A stretch of 48,133 nucleotides of DNA. Source: Erysipelotrichia bacterium. Lineage in GTDB: Bacteria > Bacillota_I > Bacilli_A > Erysipelotrichales > Erysipelotrichaceae. Position 1 is the first letter of the stretch. Each line of letters opens with the position of its first letter. Made by a program: the position numbers and the translations under genes. Location of the stretch: contig JAAZJL010000062.1 of assembly GCA_012800355.1 (NCBI GenBank), positions 1 through 48,133 on the forward strand, read 5' to 3'. The notes under the pieces were generated by a model. It saw nothing but the letters and a program-made list of their open reading frames with translations. It was not told the origin of the DNA and ran no database searches. This document shows positions 25,456 through 34,102 of this stretch, one piece after another.

Positions 25456-25512
25456 TGTCACTTTACGACAAAAAGTAGCCCCGGAAACTACATTTTGATG
25501 AGGAGGACAAAA
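25456..25512 (+). promoter_or_regulatory. Putative L13 leader
   Basis: The 5' leader between the promoter and rplM contains GTAG-ccccggaaa-CTAC (about 25476-25492) just before the SD GAGGAGG. Position and compact stem match the L13 mRNA leader known in Bacillota, used for autoregulation of the rplM-rpsI operon. The call rests on position and one stem; covariance was not tested. Confidence 0.45.
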
Positions 25513-25514
25513 AT

Positions 25515-25952
25515 ATGCGTCAAACTACAATGCTAAAACCAGCAGACGTTACACGTACATGGTATGTTGTCGATGGAACAGGCTTAACTTTAGGTCGCTT
25601 ATCAACTAAAGTTGCTGAAGTTTTAAAAGGCAAACACAAACCAGAATATACACCAAATGTTGATTGTGGAGATTATGTTATTGTTATCAATGCTGACAAA
25701 ATTGTCGTTACAGGTAACAAATTAGACACTAAATTCTATTATAATCACTCTCAATATCCTGGTGGACTTAGAACTAGATCTATGCGTACTATGAAAGATA
25801 AGTACACAGTTGAATGGATCGAAAGATCTATTCATGGTATGTTACCACACACTAAGTTAGGAAATGTTCAACGTAAACACTTATTTGTTTACAAAGGTAA
25901 TGAACATCCACATGCAGCTCAACAACCAGTTGAGTTAAAAATTGAAGAATAG
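25515..25952 (+). CDS. rplM: 50S ribosomal protein L13
   Basis: The 145-residue L13 has the family signature [21 protein letters not shown] near the N-terminus, the nucleotide-loop motif [14 protein letters not shown], and the C-terminal [16 protein letters not shown]. It binds 23S rRNA early in 50S assembly. It is first in the conserved rplM-rpsI operon; S9 starts 14 bp downstream with its own SD. Confidence 0.98.
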   Translation: MRQTTMLKPADVTRTWYVVDGTGLTLGRLSTKVAEVLKGKHKPEYTPNVDCGDYVIVINADKIVVTGNKLDTKFYYNHSQYPGGLRTRSMRTMKDKYTVEWIERSIHGMLPHTKLGNVQRKHLFVYKGNEHPHAAQQPVELKIEE

Positions 25953-25966
25953 GAGGATCAGTAAAT

Positions 25967-26374
25967 ATGGCAACTAAGAAAAAAGATACTGTTAGATACC
26001 AAGGTACTGGTCGTAGAAAGACTTCAGTAGCTAGAGCATACCTAACACAAGGTGAAGGAAACATCACTGTTAATGGTAAGCCTTTAGATGAATACTTACC
26101 ACAAGAAACTTTAAAAATGGTCGTTAATGCACCATTTGTAGTTACTGAAACTGTCGGCCAATACGATGTAAACGTTAATGTTTATGGTGGTGGTTATACA
26201 GGACAAGCAGGAGCAATGAGACATGCAATCTCTAGAGCTTTATTAGAAGTTGTAGATGATTATCGTCCAAAATTAAAAGCTGCAGGTTTCTTAACTAGAG
26301 ACCCAAGAGCTAAAGAAAGAAAGAAATATGGCTTGAAAAAAGCTAGAAAAGCTCCACAATTCTCAAAACGTTAA
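25967..26374 (+). CDS. rpsI: 30S ribosomal protein S9
   Basis: The 135-residue S9 has a C-terminal conserved block [20 protein letters not shown], then [22 protein letters not shown], and ends with the invariant basic S-K-R tail that reaches the decoding site tRNA. The first ten residues ([10 protein letters not shown]) are a short basic extension before [17 protein letters not shown]. Its order after rplM is the standard one. Confidence 0.98.
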   Translation: MATKKKDTVRYQGTGRRKTSVARAYLTQGEGNITVNGKPLDEYLPQETLKMVVNAPFVVTETVGQYDVNVNVYGGGYTGQAGAMRHAISRALLEVVDDYRPKLKAAGFLTRDPRAKERKKYGLKKARKAPQFSKR

Positions 26375-26394
26375 TATTTTTATCGCTAGAGATA

Positions 26395-26421
26395 CAAAAG
26401 CTCTCATTAGAGAGTTTTTTT
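26395..26421 (+). terminator. Terminator after rpsI
   Basis: CTCTC-ATTA-GAGAG (26401-26414) followed by T7. Confidence 0.85.
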
Positions 26422-26551
26422 ATTTACCAATATAACAATTGGTTTTTTTATTTAAATATAATATTATTGTCATTAATAAAAATACTTTAAATTATGTTGA
26501 ATCTAAATTAAGTTAAGGCTATAATAGGACAGTTGTTGAGGTGACCTGTTG

Positions 26552-27766
26552 ATGACAAAAAACGAAAAACTATTAATCAGTTCCAGTATCTTAAGTACTC
26601 TTGCAGGTGGTATGAGTGCTGTCTTTATGAATGTCTTTTTATACAATTATACTGGATCTTTAACTGTAATGGCTTTATATACTTGTATTAGAATAGGCAT
26701 GTTTCCAATATGTTTTACCATTGCTGGCAAAACTGCTAGAAAAGTTGGTTATGGTTTTACTATGAGTATGGGTTTGTTTTTTATCTTTTTACACCTACTA
26801 TTTGTTTTACAATTTGACTATTTGATAGCTGCCAATAATAATTTGGTTTACTTTGTTGCTCTTTTATATGGCATAGGAGAAGGATTCTACTGGTTAAGTG
26901 TTAATACCCTTAATCAACTTGTAACTAATCCTGAAACTCGCGCAGACTTTCTATCAATAAGTGGAATACTAAGCAATATCGCTAATGTTGCTGCTCCACT
27001 GCTTGCTACATTTATCATCAATTTATCAGGTAGTGATATTGATGGTTATTTAAATATCTTCAAAATTGTTCTAATCATTTATGGTGGTAGTTCTATTTTG
27101 GGTTTAATGATTAAAGAAAAAGGCAACCCTTTTAAATTTAGCGTTTTAAAATCCCTTACTTTTCAAAAAGACAAACAATGGCGCTATGTGCTATTATCTT
27201 ATTTCTTTTATGGCTTTAGAGATTCTCTAATTTTATCATTAACTGGTATTCTAGTTTATAATGCTACCAATGGAAGCGGTAGTTTTTATGGCAAGTTACT
27301 AGCATTTTTCTCGCTTTTGACTATCGTTGCTTATGCTGTAGCCTCAAAAATTATTAAAAGAAATAACCGAATTAAATACTATACCTATGGAGCTATCTTT
27401 ATTTCAAGCACGACAATAGTACTTGTTTTATTGCCAAATTTATTTGGAGCTTTATACTATGGAATTGTTAATGCCATTGCTACTCCATTTTATATGATTC
27501 CTTTTAGCATCATCTCAATGAATGCTATCAATGATTATAGTAAAACAGAAAATTTAGCAGGAAGAATTATCGCAAAAGAAACATATTTATCTTTATCTAG
27601 ATGTTTGGGAATGTTGTTTATTGTCTTATGTGAAAAGATTTTCCCAGGAAATATTTTCTTATATGTTTCAGTTTTAATCCTTTCACTTTCACCAATTATC
27701 TTAGTAATTTTCGCCAACTTCTATCATAAGAAAAGAGATGGCGCTAAATCGTTAGCTAATCAATAA
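26552..27766 (+). CDS. Major facilitator superfamily transporter
   Basis: The membrane protein is about 404 residues with 11-12 predicted helices in two halves. The loop 2-3 motif is weak (AGKTARKVGYGFTMSMGL). A cytoplasmic charged stretch (IKEKGNPFKFSVLKSLTFQKD) lies between halves, and R-Q-x-x-G-type loops are absent. It fits the YwoG/YqgE-like branch of uncharacterised MFS. Substrate unknown. ATG 26552 is chosen over TTG 26549 because GAGGTG is spaced 8 nt from it. A terminator separates it from the glycyl radical enzyme gene, so a functional link is not implied by co-transcription. Confidence 0.85.
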   Translation: MTKNEKLLISSSILSTLAGGMSAVFMNVFLYNYTGSLTVMALYTCIRIGMFPICFTIAGKTARKVGYGFTMSMGLFFIFLHLLFVLQFDYLIAANNNLVYFVALLYGIGEGFYWLSVNTLNQLVTNPETRADFLSISGILSNIANVAAPLLATFIINLSGSDIDGYLNIFKIVLIIYGGSSILGLMIKEKGNPFKFSVLKSLTFQKDKQWRYVLLSYFFYGFRDSLILSLTGILVYNATNGSGSFYGKLLAFFSLLTIVAYAVASKIIKRNNRIKYYTYGAIFISSTTIVLVLLPNLFGALYYGIVNAIATPFYMIPFSIISMNAINDYSKTENLAGRIIAKETYLSLSRCLGMLFIVLCEKIFPGNIFLYVSVLILSLSPIILVIFANFYHKKRDGAKSLANQ

Positions 27767-27769
27767 TTT

Positions 27770-27796
27770 AGGATATTATTTAGATATCCTTTTTTA
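27770..27796 (+). terminator. Terminator after the MFS gene
   Basis: GGATAT-tatttag-ATATCC (27771-27789) followed by T6. Confidence 0.8.
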
Positions 27797-27804
27797 ATCC
27801 TCAC

Positions 27805-27833
27805 TTGAACAAAACAGGTAATATCAATATAAT
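27805..27833 (+). promoter_or_regulatory. SigA-type promoter of the glycyl radical enzyme operon
   Basis: TTGAAC (27805-27810), 17-bp spacer, TATAAT (27828-27833). The leader to ATG 27858 is only about 18 nt and includes the SD TGAGGAA. Confidence 0.7.
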
Positions 27834-27857
27834 TAAATCAACAATGAGGAAATAATT

Positions 27858-29816
27858 ATGGAAAATTTAAGAGATTATATTTTTGATCTTAAACATCAAA
27901 AATATCGTAAAAAGGTTGATGAAATAGCACAAAATTATCAAGATCTTGCCCTATCTGATAAAGAGAGAGTTGTTAGAAGATTTGAATATATGTGTGAAAA
28001 TGAAGAAGCTGTCATTTTAAATAATCAGCAAATTGTTTTCATGCGCACAATTAGTAATTTACCTGATTGCTTTACTAAAGAAGAATGGAGTGAAAAATTT
28101 AAAAATCACTACATTCACGAAAGTGGTTATGTTTCTAATTTATTGCCTGATTATACTTCTATCATTAAAGAAGGTCTTTTAAAAGTTAAAGAAAGAAATG
28201 ACAATTATCTAAAAAGAGAAATTGATGCTCTTTTAAAACTAACTGATAAATATTTGATTGAAGCTAAAAAGCTTGGTAGAAAAGATATAGTAGAAACATT
28301 ATCAGTAGTGCCAAGATATCCAGCATTAAATCTAAAACAAGCCATGCAGTTTTTTAGAATCCTTCATTATGGTTATATGCTAGAAGGAGGATATCAGATT
28401 GTTGGTGGTAGAATTGACCAATTATTTTATCCTTATCTAAAAAAAGATATGGAAGAAGGTTTGTTAGATGAAGATTCTGCCTTAGAATTAATAAAAGACT
28501 TTTTCTTATCATTTAATGTTGATGCTGATTTATATGATGGAGTTCAACAAGGAGATAATGGCCAGAGTGTAGTTCTTGGCGGTGTCGATGAAAAAGGAAA
28601 TCAGCTTTTTAATCTTTTCAGTAAACTTTCTCTAATTGCTAGCAGACAAAACAATATGATTGATCCAAAAATCAATTTACGTGTTAATAAAGATACACCA
28701 ATTGAAATATTTGAGTTGGGAAGTGAACTGACTAAAGCTGGTTTAGGATTTCCACAGTATTTAAATGATGATGTTATCGTTGAAAGTTTAATTAAACAAG
28801 GCTATAAAAAGCAAGATGCTTATAACTATGCTGTAGCTGCTTGTTGGGAAATAGTCATTCCAAGATATGGTTTTGAAATCGTTAATATTGGCGCTTGCTG
28901 CTTCTTTAAAGTTTTAGAAGATTTGCTAAAAGATAAAACTGACTATTATAGTTTTTCGCAGTTACTAGCTGACTATAAAGTCTATTTAGAAAAAGAGTGT
29001 GACAGTTTATTAAAACAGTATCAAAACATTTACTTTGTCCCTGCTCCACTTATCGAAAGTGGATTAGAAGTAAAATATCAAAATTTTGGTATTCATGGTA
29101 CTGGTATTTCTACCATCACAGATAGTCTGTACACAATTAAAAAATTGGTTTTTGATGATAAGAAATTAAGTTTAAAAGAATTGGTTTCAGTAATTAATAA
29201 AAACTATGAAAACCATGATGAATTATTCCATTATATAAAATATCAATTGCCAAAGATGGGACAAAATAATGACGAAGTTGATAAAATAGCTGTTGAAGTT
29301 TTAGAAATGTTTTATGATGCTTTGAAAGATAAAAGAAATTGTTATGGTGGGCTTATAAGACCAGGAACTGGCACAGCTATGTATTATTTGTGGCACGGTA
29401 AACAATTAGGTGCCTCATATGATGGAAGAAAAAAGGCAGAGCCATTAAGTGCTAATTACTCTCCTAGTTTATCCACTAACATTAAAGGTCCTATTTCAAT
29501 TATTGAATCATTCTGTAAACCCGATTTAATTAAATGCAATAATGGTGGACCATTAACATTAGAATTTTCCAGTTCTATGTTTAAAGATAATGAAAGTGTT
29601 AAAAAAATGGCAAACTTCGTTAAACTATTCATACTTAAAAAAGGACATCAGTTACAATGTAATTCGGTAAACCTTAACGATTTAAAAAATGCTCAAATCT
29701 ATCCTGACAAATATCGCAATCTAATTGTTCGAATTTGGGGCTGGAGTGCTTATTTTGTTGATTTAGATAAGGAATATCAAGATCACGTTATTGCTAGACA
29801 GGAACATTCTCTATGA
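27858..29816 (+). CDS. Glycyl radical enzyme of unassigned subfamily
   Basis: The 652-residue protein is of the PFL-like glycyl radical family. The thiyl Cys329 lies in AACWEIVIP, with Glu331 as general base (C-x-E, as in dehydratase/lyase members). The glycyl radical residue is Gly628 in RIWGWSAYF, 24 residues from the end. Other family segments are GGRIDQLFYPYLKKD, PKINLRVNKDTP, GLGFPQYLNDDVIV and the tail DHVIARQEHSL. It is short: relatives are usually about 780-850 residues, and the deficit is mainly before the barrel core. It is not PFL, because the Cys-Cys pair of PFL is missing. The activase gene overlaps by 4 bp. The substrate cannot be assigned from sequence alone. Confidence 0.88.
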   Translation: MENLRDYIFDLKHQKYRKKVDEIAQNYQDLALSDKERVVRRFEYMCENEEAVILNNQQIVFMRTISNLPDCFTKEEWSEKFKNHYIHESGYVSNLLPDYTSIIKEGLLKVKERNDNYLKREIDALLKLTDKYLIEAKKLGRKDIVETLSVVPRYPALNLKQAMQFFRILHYGYMLEGGYQIVGGRIDQLFYPYLKKDMEEGLLDEDSALELIKDFFLSFNVDADLYDGVQQGDNGQSVVLGGVDEKGNQLFNLFSKLSLIASRQNNMIDPKINLRVNKDTPIEIFELGSELTKAGLGFPQYLNDDVIVESLIKQGYKKQDAYNYAVAACWEIVIPRYGFEIVNIGACCFFKVLEDLLKDKTDYYSFSQLLADYKVYLEKECDSLLKQYQNIYFVPAPLIESGLEVKYQNFGIHGTGISTITDSLYTIKKLVFDDKKLSLKELVSVINKNYENHDELFHYIKYQLPKMGQNNDEVDKIAVEVLEMFYDALKDKRNCYGGLIRPGTGTAMYYLWHGKQLGASYDGRKKAEPLSANYSPSLSTNIKGPISIIESFCKPDLIKCNNGGPLTLEFSSSMFKDNESVKKMANFVKLFILKKGHQLQCNSVNLNDLKNAQIYPDKYRNLIVRIWGWSAYFVDLDKEYQDHVIARQEHSL

Positions 29817-30559
29817 ATGGAACAGTTTTTGATATTCAAGAATTAACAGTCCATGATGGGCCAGGGACAAGAATCACAATCTTTCTAAAAGGTTGTCCTT
29901 TAAGGTGTCTTTGGTGCCATAACCCTGAAGGGCAAAATATACAACAAGAATTAATGTTTAATAAAAATAAGTGTGTTAACTGTCACAAATGTGAGGTTGA
30001 TGGTAAAAAAACAAACTATCATTTATGTCCTAACAACGCTTTGATAGTTAAAGGCTATCAGATGTCTGTCGATGATATTTTAAATTTAGCTCTTAAAAAT
30101 AAAGAAACACTTGAATTATTAGAAGGAGGGATTACCTTTAGTGGTGGAGAACCTCTTTTTCAATCTGCTTTCTTGCTGCAATGCCTAAAAAAACTCAAAG
30201 AAAATAATATTCATACCGCTATTGAAACTTCTGGTTTTTGTGATGAAAAAACTTTTAAACAATTACTACTTTACTGCGATTACATCATTATGGACATTAA
30301 ACTTTTTGATGATGAAAAACATCTTTTTTACACTGGTAAATCCAATAAAATTATTCTTGAAAATGCTAAACAACTAATGAAAAGTGATGTAGAACACGTT
30401 TTTAGAACTCCTTTAATCAAAGGTATTACTGATACAAAAGAAAACTTAAAAGCTATTGAAACTTTTATAAATGGACATCATTGGGAGAAAATACCTTCAA
30501 ACCCACTAGCTGCTGTTAAATATCAACAATTAGGTAGAACTTTTTACTTAGAAAACTAA
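29813..30559 (+). CDS. Glycyl-radical enzyme activating protein (radical SAM)
   Basis: The 248-residue radical SAM activase installs the glycyl radical on the enzyme encoded just upstream (ATGA overlap). The SAM cluster ligands are C28-x3-C32-x2-C35 in GCPLRCLWCH. A ferredoxin-like insert follows with one Cys set only, C54-x2-C57-x2-C60-x11-C72-P. Many GRE activases carry two such sets, while PFL activase has none. GGITFSGGEPLFQ is the SAM-binding glycine motif, and YIIMDIKLFD lies on a barrel strand. Length is reduced because of the smaller insert. Confidence 0.93.
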   Translation: MNGTVFDIQELTVHDGPGTRITIFLKGCPLRCLWCHNPEGQNIQQELMFNKNKCVNCHKCEVDGKKTNYHLCPNNALIVKGYQMSVDDILNLALKNKETLELLEGGITFSGGEPLFQSAFLLQCLKKLKENNIHTAIETSGFCDEKTFKQLLLYCDYIIMDIKLFDDEKHLFYTGKSNKIILENAKQLMKSDVEHVFRTPLIKGITDTKENLKAIETFINGHHWEKIPSNPLAAVKYQQLGRTFYLEN

Positions 30560-30647
30560 AAAAAAGGTTTTTCTCTTTATTTTTTCTATAAAAAAAGGTA
30601 CAATTGAACTTAGGGAAGAATACATAGTGTTATGGATAGGTGGGAAT

Positions 30648-31559
30648 ATGGTAGAATACAGTGATTTAGATTTAAACCTAAAGCGTAAGGAAGAGTTAGT
30701 TAAGAAAGCTAAAAGACTCTCTGAATCTGACAACGTTTTTAATGCGGTCAAAACAGCTTCAAGTTTAAAAAGACAATGGAAGAGATTTCCGGAGTATGAA
30801 TCTGGTTACGAAGTAGAATTGAGAGAAGAATTTGATGAGTATCTTGCTCTTATTGAAGCTAAGAAACATGAATTATCTCTAAATGCCGCAGAAACAAAAG
30901 CTGCTATCATTGAAAAGTCAAAAGAAGTACTTGAAATGAAAAACTTTAGAAAAGCAACTAAAGTAATGAATGATTTATTTAACCAATGGAAAATAACAGG
31001 CTCTGCTGGTAAAGAGACTGACGATGAACTCTGGGCTCAATATAAAGAGGTTAGAGATACATTTTTTGATAACAGAAGAGCGTATTATGCTACTTTAGAA
31101 GAAAAACGTGCTGAAGCAAAAGAAGCAAAAGAAGCAATCATTGTTGAACTGCAACAATTAGTTACATCAACTGAATGGAAGAAAACCACTAAAGCCATTA
31201 ATGAATTACTAGAAAAATGGAAAGTTGCTGGAAGTGCTGGCAGAAAACACGATGAAGAGTTGTGGAAACAATTCTCAGCCGCAAGAAAATCTTTCAATCA
31301 AGCCAAAAATGCATATTATGCTGAATTAAAAGCTTCATTTGCTGATAGGGCTGTCAAAAAAGAAGAGTTAATTGCAGAAGCTAAATTGTGTACAGCACAA
31401 TGTGATTTCTCAGAAGAAATGATTGAAAGAGTTAAAGGTTTAAGAACTAAATGGAAAGAGGTGGGCTTCTGTGGAGCTCAAAGAGATAACGAATTATACA
31501 GTGAATTTAATGAAGCTGTTAACAATTTCTTCCAAAACCTTAAAGATCACAGAGAATAA
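30648..31559 (+). CDS. DUF349-repeat protein
   Basis: The protein is about 304 residues and highly charged. It consists of three to four copies of a DUF349-type helical repeat of about 75 residues, each marked by W-K-x-x-G-x-x-x-(K/R)-x-x-D-x-x-L-W (NQWKITGSAGKETDDELWAQ, EKWKVAGSAGRKHDEELWKQ, TKWKEVGFCGAQRDNELYSE). It is all-alpha and cytosolic with coiled-coil character. Some DUF349 proteins bind nucleic acids or cofactors, but the role here is unknown. ATG 30648 with GGTGGG upstream is preferred to the earlier GTG 30627. Confidence 0.8.
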   Translation: MVEYSDLDLNLKRKEELVKKAKRLSESDNVFNAVKTASSLKRQWKRFPEYESGYEVELREEFDEYLALIEAKKHELSLNAAETKAAIIEKSKEVLEMKNFRKATKVMNDLFNQWKITGSAGKETDDELWAQYKEVRDTFFDNRRAYYATLEEKRAEAKEAKEAIIVELQQLVTSTEWKKTTKAINELLEKWKVAGSAGRKHDEELWKQFSAARKSFNQAKNAYYAELKASFADRAVKKEELIAEAKLCTAQCDFSEEMIERVKGLRTKWKEVGFCGAQRDNELYSEFNEAVNNFFQNLKDHRE

Positions 31560-31582
31560 TTAACAAAATTAATAATATGATA

Positions 31583-31627
31583 AAAGAGTGTGAAAATTAA
31601 ATAGGTCAATAAATTCACGCTTTTTTA
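31583..31627 (+). terminator. Terminator after the DUF349 gene
   Basis: AGTGTGAA...TTCACGCT arms with one G-U pair and a T6 tract. Confidence 0.7.
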
Positions 31628-31649
31628 TTTTCTGTTTAAACAGTATAAT
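31621..31649 (+). promoter_or_regulatory. ldh promoter with palindromic spacer
   Basis: The -10 TATAAT (31644-31649) is directly preceded by the perfect 12-bp palindrome CTGTTTAAACAG (31632-31643), which fills most of the spacer behind a weak -35 (TTTTTT, overlapping the previous terminator tail). The palindrome may be an operator. It does not match the Rex consensus. Confidence 0.5.
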
Positions 31650-31673
31650 ATAAGACAAGTGGAGGAAAAGATT

Positions 31674-32618
31674 ATGAAAGCAACAAAAATCTCAATAATT
31701 GGAGCTGGCTATGTTGGTTCAGCTACAGCATTTGCGCTTTTAAATCATGGAATTGCAACTGATATTGTGTTAGTTGATGTTAACAATGATCGCGCCAAAG
31801 GCGAGGCAATGGATTTAGATCATGGAAAAGTTTTTGTTTCGCCAGTAAACGTAGTGGCTGGCAGTTATGAAGATACCACAGGAAGCGATATTGTCATTAT
31901 CACAGCTGGACTAGCCCAAAAACAAGGGGAAACTAGGATTGATTTAGTTAATAAAAATATTGAAATATTCAAACAAATGATTCCACAAATTGTTAAATAT
32001 AATCCTGATGCAATTTTGTTAGTAGTATCAAATCCAGTGGATATCTTAACTTATGTAACATATAAATTATCAGGATTTCCACAACATCGTGTCTTTGGTT
32101 CAGGAACGGTATTAGATACTGCTCGTTTCCAATCAGATTTATCAATTAGATTTCAGGTTGATCCACGCGATATTAGAGCTAACATTATTGGTGAACATGG
32201 TGATAGTGAAGTAGCTACTTGGTCAGTTACTACCATTGCTGGATTAACGGTTGATCAGTATTGTGATTTAGTCGGAATTGAATTTACTGAAGAAGATAAA
32301 AAAAGAATTTCAGAAGGTGTTAAAAATGCAGCTTATGAAATTATAGAACGTAAAGGTTATACCAATTATGCGGTGGCCTTGGCCATTACTCGTATTGTAA
32401 CGGCTATCTTACGTGATGAGAAATCAATTTTAACAGTTTCAACACTACAACAAGGAACATATGGTTTAGAGGATGTCTATATCTCAGTACCAACACGTGT
32501 AGGTCGAAGAGGAGCACTTGATGTAATAGAAGTTCCTTATAGTTCAGATGAACTAAAAGCTTTGCATCGTTCAGCCCAATTGTTAAAAGATATTATTAAA
32601 GATTCAACACTACAATAA
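31674..32618 (+). CDS. ldh: L-lactate dehydrogenase
   Basis: The 314-residue NAD-dependent enzyme reduces pyruvate to L-lactate, the usual fermentative end step. The Rossmann motif is [15 protein letters not shown]. Substrate specificity is set by Gln in [15 protein letters not shown] (Gln rather than Arg marks LDH against malate dehydrogenase), and the catalytic His is in [17 protein letters not shown] 31674 is used because the SD GGAGG lies in the codons after the upstream GTG 31659. It is monocistronic, with a strong terminator shared with the convergent HAD gene. Confidence 0.95.
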   Translation: MKATKISIIGAGYVGSATAFALLNHGIATDIVLVDVNNDRAKGEAMDLDHGKVFVSPVNVVAGSYEDTTGSDIVIITAGLAQKQGETRIDLVNKNIEIFKQMIPQIVKYNPDAILLVVSNPVDILTYVTYKLSGFPQHRVFGSGTVLDTARFQSDLSIRFQVDPRDIRANIIGEHGDSEVATWSVTTIAGLTVDQYCDLVGIEFTEEDKKRISEGVKNAAYEIIERKGYTNYAVALAITRIVTAILRDEKSILTVSTLQQGTYGLEDVYISVPTRVGRRGALDVIEVPYSSDELKALHRSAQLLKDIIKDSTLQ

Positions 32619-32640
32619 AAACGGGAAAATCCCGTTTTTA
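32617..32640. terminator. Bidirectional terminator between ldh and the queuosine operon
   Basis: AAAAACGGG-AAAAT-CCCGTTTTT, palindromic and T-tailed on both strands; both stop codons lie within or touching it. Confidence 0.9.
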
Positions 32641-33441
32641 TATTAGTTCATACTTTTTAAAACAGTTATATATTCCATTATCATCAACATTTGTAGTTAT
32701 ATAATCTGCTACTTCTTTTAACTTTTCGTTAGCATTACCCATAGCTACTCCAATACCAGCATGTATTACCATTTCATAATCATTTATACCATCACCTATT
32801 GCTATTGTTTTTTCAATTGGATGATTGTATTTATTAATGATGTAATCAATACCTGAAGCTTTAGTGTTTTTTCCATAAGATATTTCGCCAGTATAAACTT
32901 TCGGATACCAGTTATCACTATTGCTATTTAATTCTTTTCCCAAACTTGCTAAAAATTTGTCTGTTTTTTCTTTTTTTAAGGTGAAAAAAGCAAGTTTGAT
33001 TATTTCTTCATATTTATTTTCAAAATGACTAAATGGAGCAAAAATACCATCAGTATATAAAAAGTCAGTAAGTTCTTTTTCTATTTCGCTACTATTTTTA
33101 GCGCAATACAAATAATTTACTTTTTCCCCTTCAAGCATAAAACCTATATCATTTTCAATAAAATATTCAACTGTTGACTTAATCATTTCTTTAGGCATTG
33201 GGCAAAAGTATTCTTGAGCACCATTAATAATTATTTGACCACCACAACCAGCAACTATACCATCAATATTTAACTCTAAAAAGTTTTCAGTAACTGAAGG
33301 CAAGCTTCTTCCAGTACAAATAAAAATCTTATGACCATTTTCTTTAGCTATATTAATAGCTTCTATTGCTGAAGAAGGAATATTATTGGTGCTGTTATCA
33401 AGCAATGTTCCATCAATATCAATAAAAACATAGTAACTCAT
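32638..33441 (-). CDS. Cof-type HAD phosphatase (subclass IIB)
   Basis: The 267-residue Cof/YbiV-like hydrolase has motif I FIDIDGTLLDNST, motif II ICTGRSL, a C2B cap in the middle, and motif III/IV AIGDGINDYEMVIHAG followed by GVAMGNANEKLKEVA. It probably dephosphorylates sugar phosphates or cofactors; the substrate is unknown. The gene overlaps queH by 4 bp, so it is the last gene of the tgt-queA-queH operon, though a direct role in queuosine synthesis is not established. Confidence 0.9.
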   Translation of the reverse strand: MSYYVFIDIDGTLLDNSTNNIPSSAIEAINIAKENGHKIFICTGRSLPSVTENFLELNIDGIVAGCGGQIIINGAQEYFCPMPKEMIKSTVEYFIENDIGFMLEGEKVNYLYCAKNSSEIEKELTDFLYTDGIFAPFSHFENKYEEIIKLAFFTLKKEKTDKFLASLGKELNSNSDNWYPKVYTGEISYGKNTKASGIDYIINKYNHPIEKTIAIGDGINDYEMVIHAGIGVAMGNANEKLKEVADYITTNVDDNGIYNCFKKYELI

Positions 33442-34100
33442 AGCTTTTTTTTCCTTTCTTCTCTTTTTAAAAAATCATTATAAGAGTAATAACATCCGCA
33501 ATATTGTTGACGATAAAGATTGTATTCTTTAGATAACTGGTTTGTTTTAAATATTCCATCATCTTTTTTAAAATCAGAATAGAAGTATTTTACTTTCGGA
33601 AATAAAACAGCAATCTTTTCACCAACTTTATTTAAAGTTTCAGAATCCTTTTGTCTAGAAATTGTCATAACTGTCGTAAAATAATCAAAGTTATTTTCAC
33701 TAGCATACTGCATTGCTTGTTTCATTCTTAAAAAGTAACAAAGCAAACATCTTTTACCTTTTTCTGGTTCATCAGCTAAAGGTTCAAGCTTTTTAAGGTA
33801 ATTTTCTCCGTCAAATTCAGTTTTTATAATCTTGATAGTTGTTCCTTTTTCTTTGTTGTATTCATCAATCAATCTAACTAATTCATAATAACGGCGGTCA
33901 TATTCCTGTTTTGGATAAATATTATCGTTATTGTAGTAAAGGGTTAAATCAAAATACTCACTTAAATATAAAGAAACATAACTAGCACATACCCCACAAC
34001 AAACATGCATTAGTAAAGAAGGTTTATTTTCTAAACCTTTTATTTCTTCTAAGGTTTGCTGCTGCAAATAATAATACTTTTTCTTTCCTATCTCTTTCAT
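33438..34100 (-). CDS. queH: Epoxyqueuosine reductase QueH
   Basis: The 220-residue QueH (former DUF208) reduces epoxyqueuosine to queuosine in tRNA as the final step, replacing the cobalamin enzyme QueG in many anaerobes. The conserved Cys pairs that bind iron and an Fe-S cluster are present: MHVCCGVCASY near the N-terminus, R-C-L-L-C in GKRCLLCYFLRM and Q-Y-C-G-C in the C-terminal part. It follows queA by 2 bp and precedes the HAD gene with a 4-bp overlap. Confidence 0.93.
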   Translation of the reverse strand: MKEIGKKKYYYLQQQTLEEIKGLENKPSLLMHVCCGVCASYVSLYLSEYFDLTLYYNNDNIYPKQEYDRRYYELVRLIDEYNKEKGTTIKIIKTEFDGENYLKKLEPLADEPEKGKRCLLCYFLRMKQAMQYASENNFDYFTTVMTISRQKDSETLNKVGEKIAVLFPKVKYFYSDFKKDDGIFKTNQLSKEYNLYRQQYCGCYYSYNDFLKREERKKKL

Positions 34101-34102
34101 AA

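Noticed and set aside
27805-29816. Pyruvate formate-lyase
   Set aside because: The active site has a single Cys followed by Trp-Glu rather than the Cys-Cys pair, and the radical loop and length differ.
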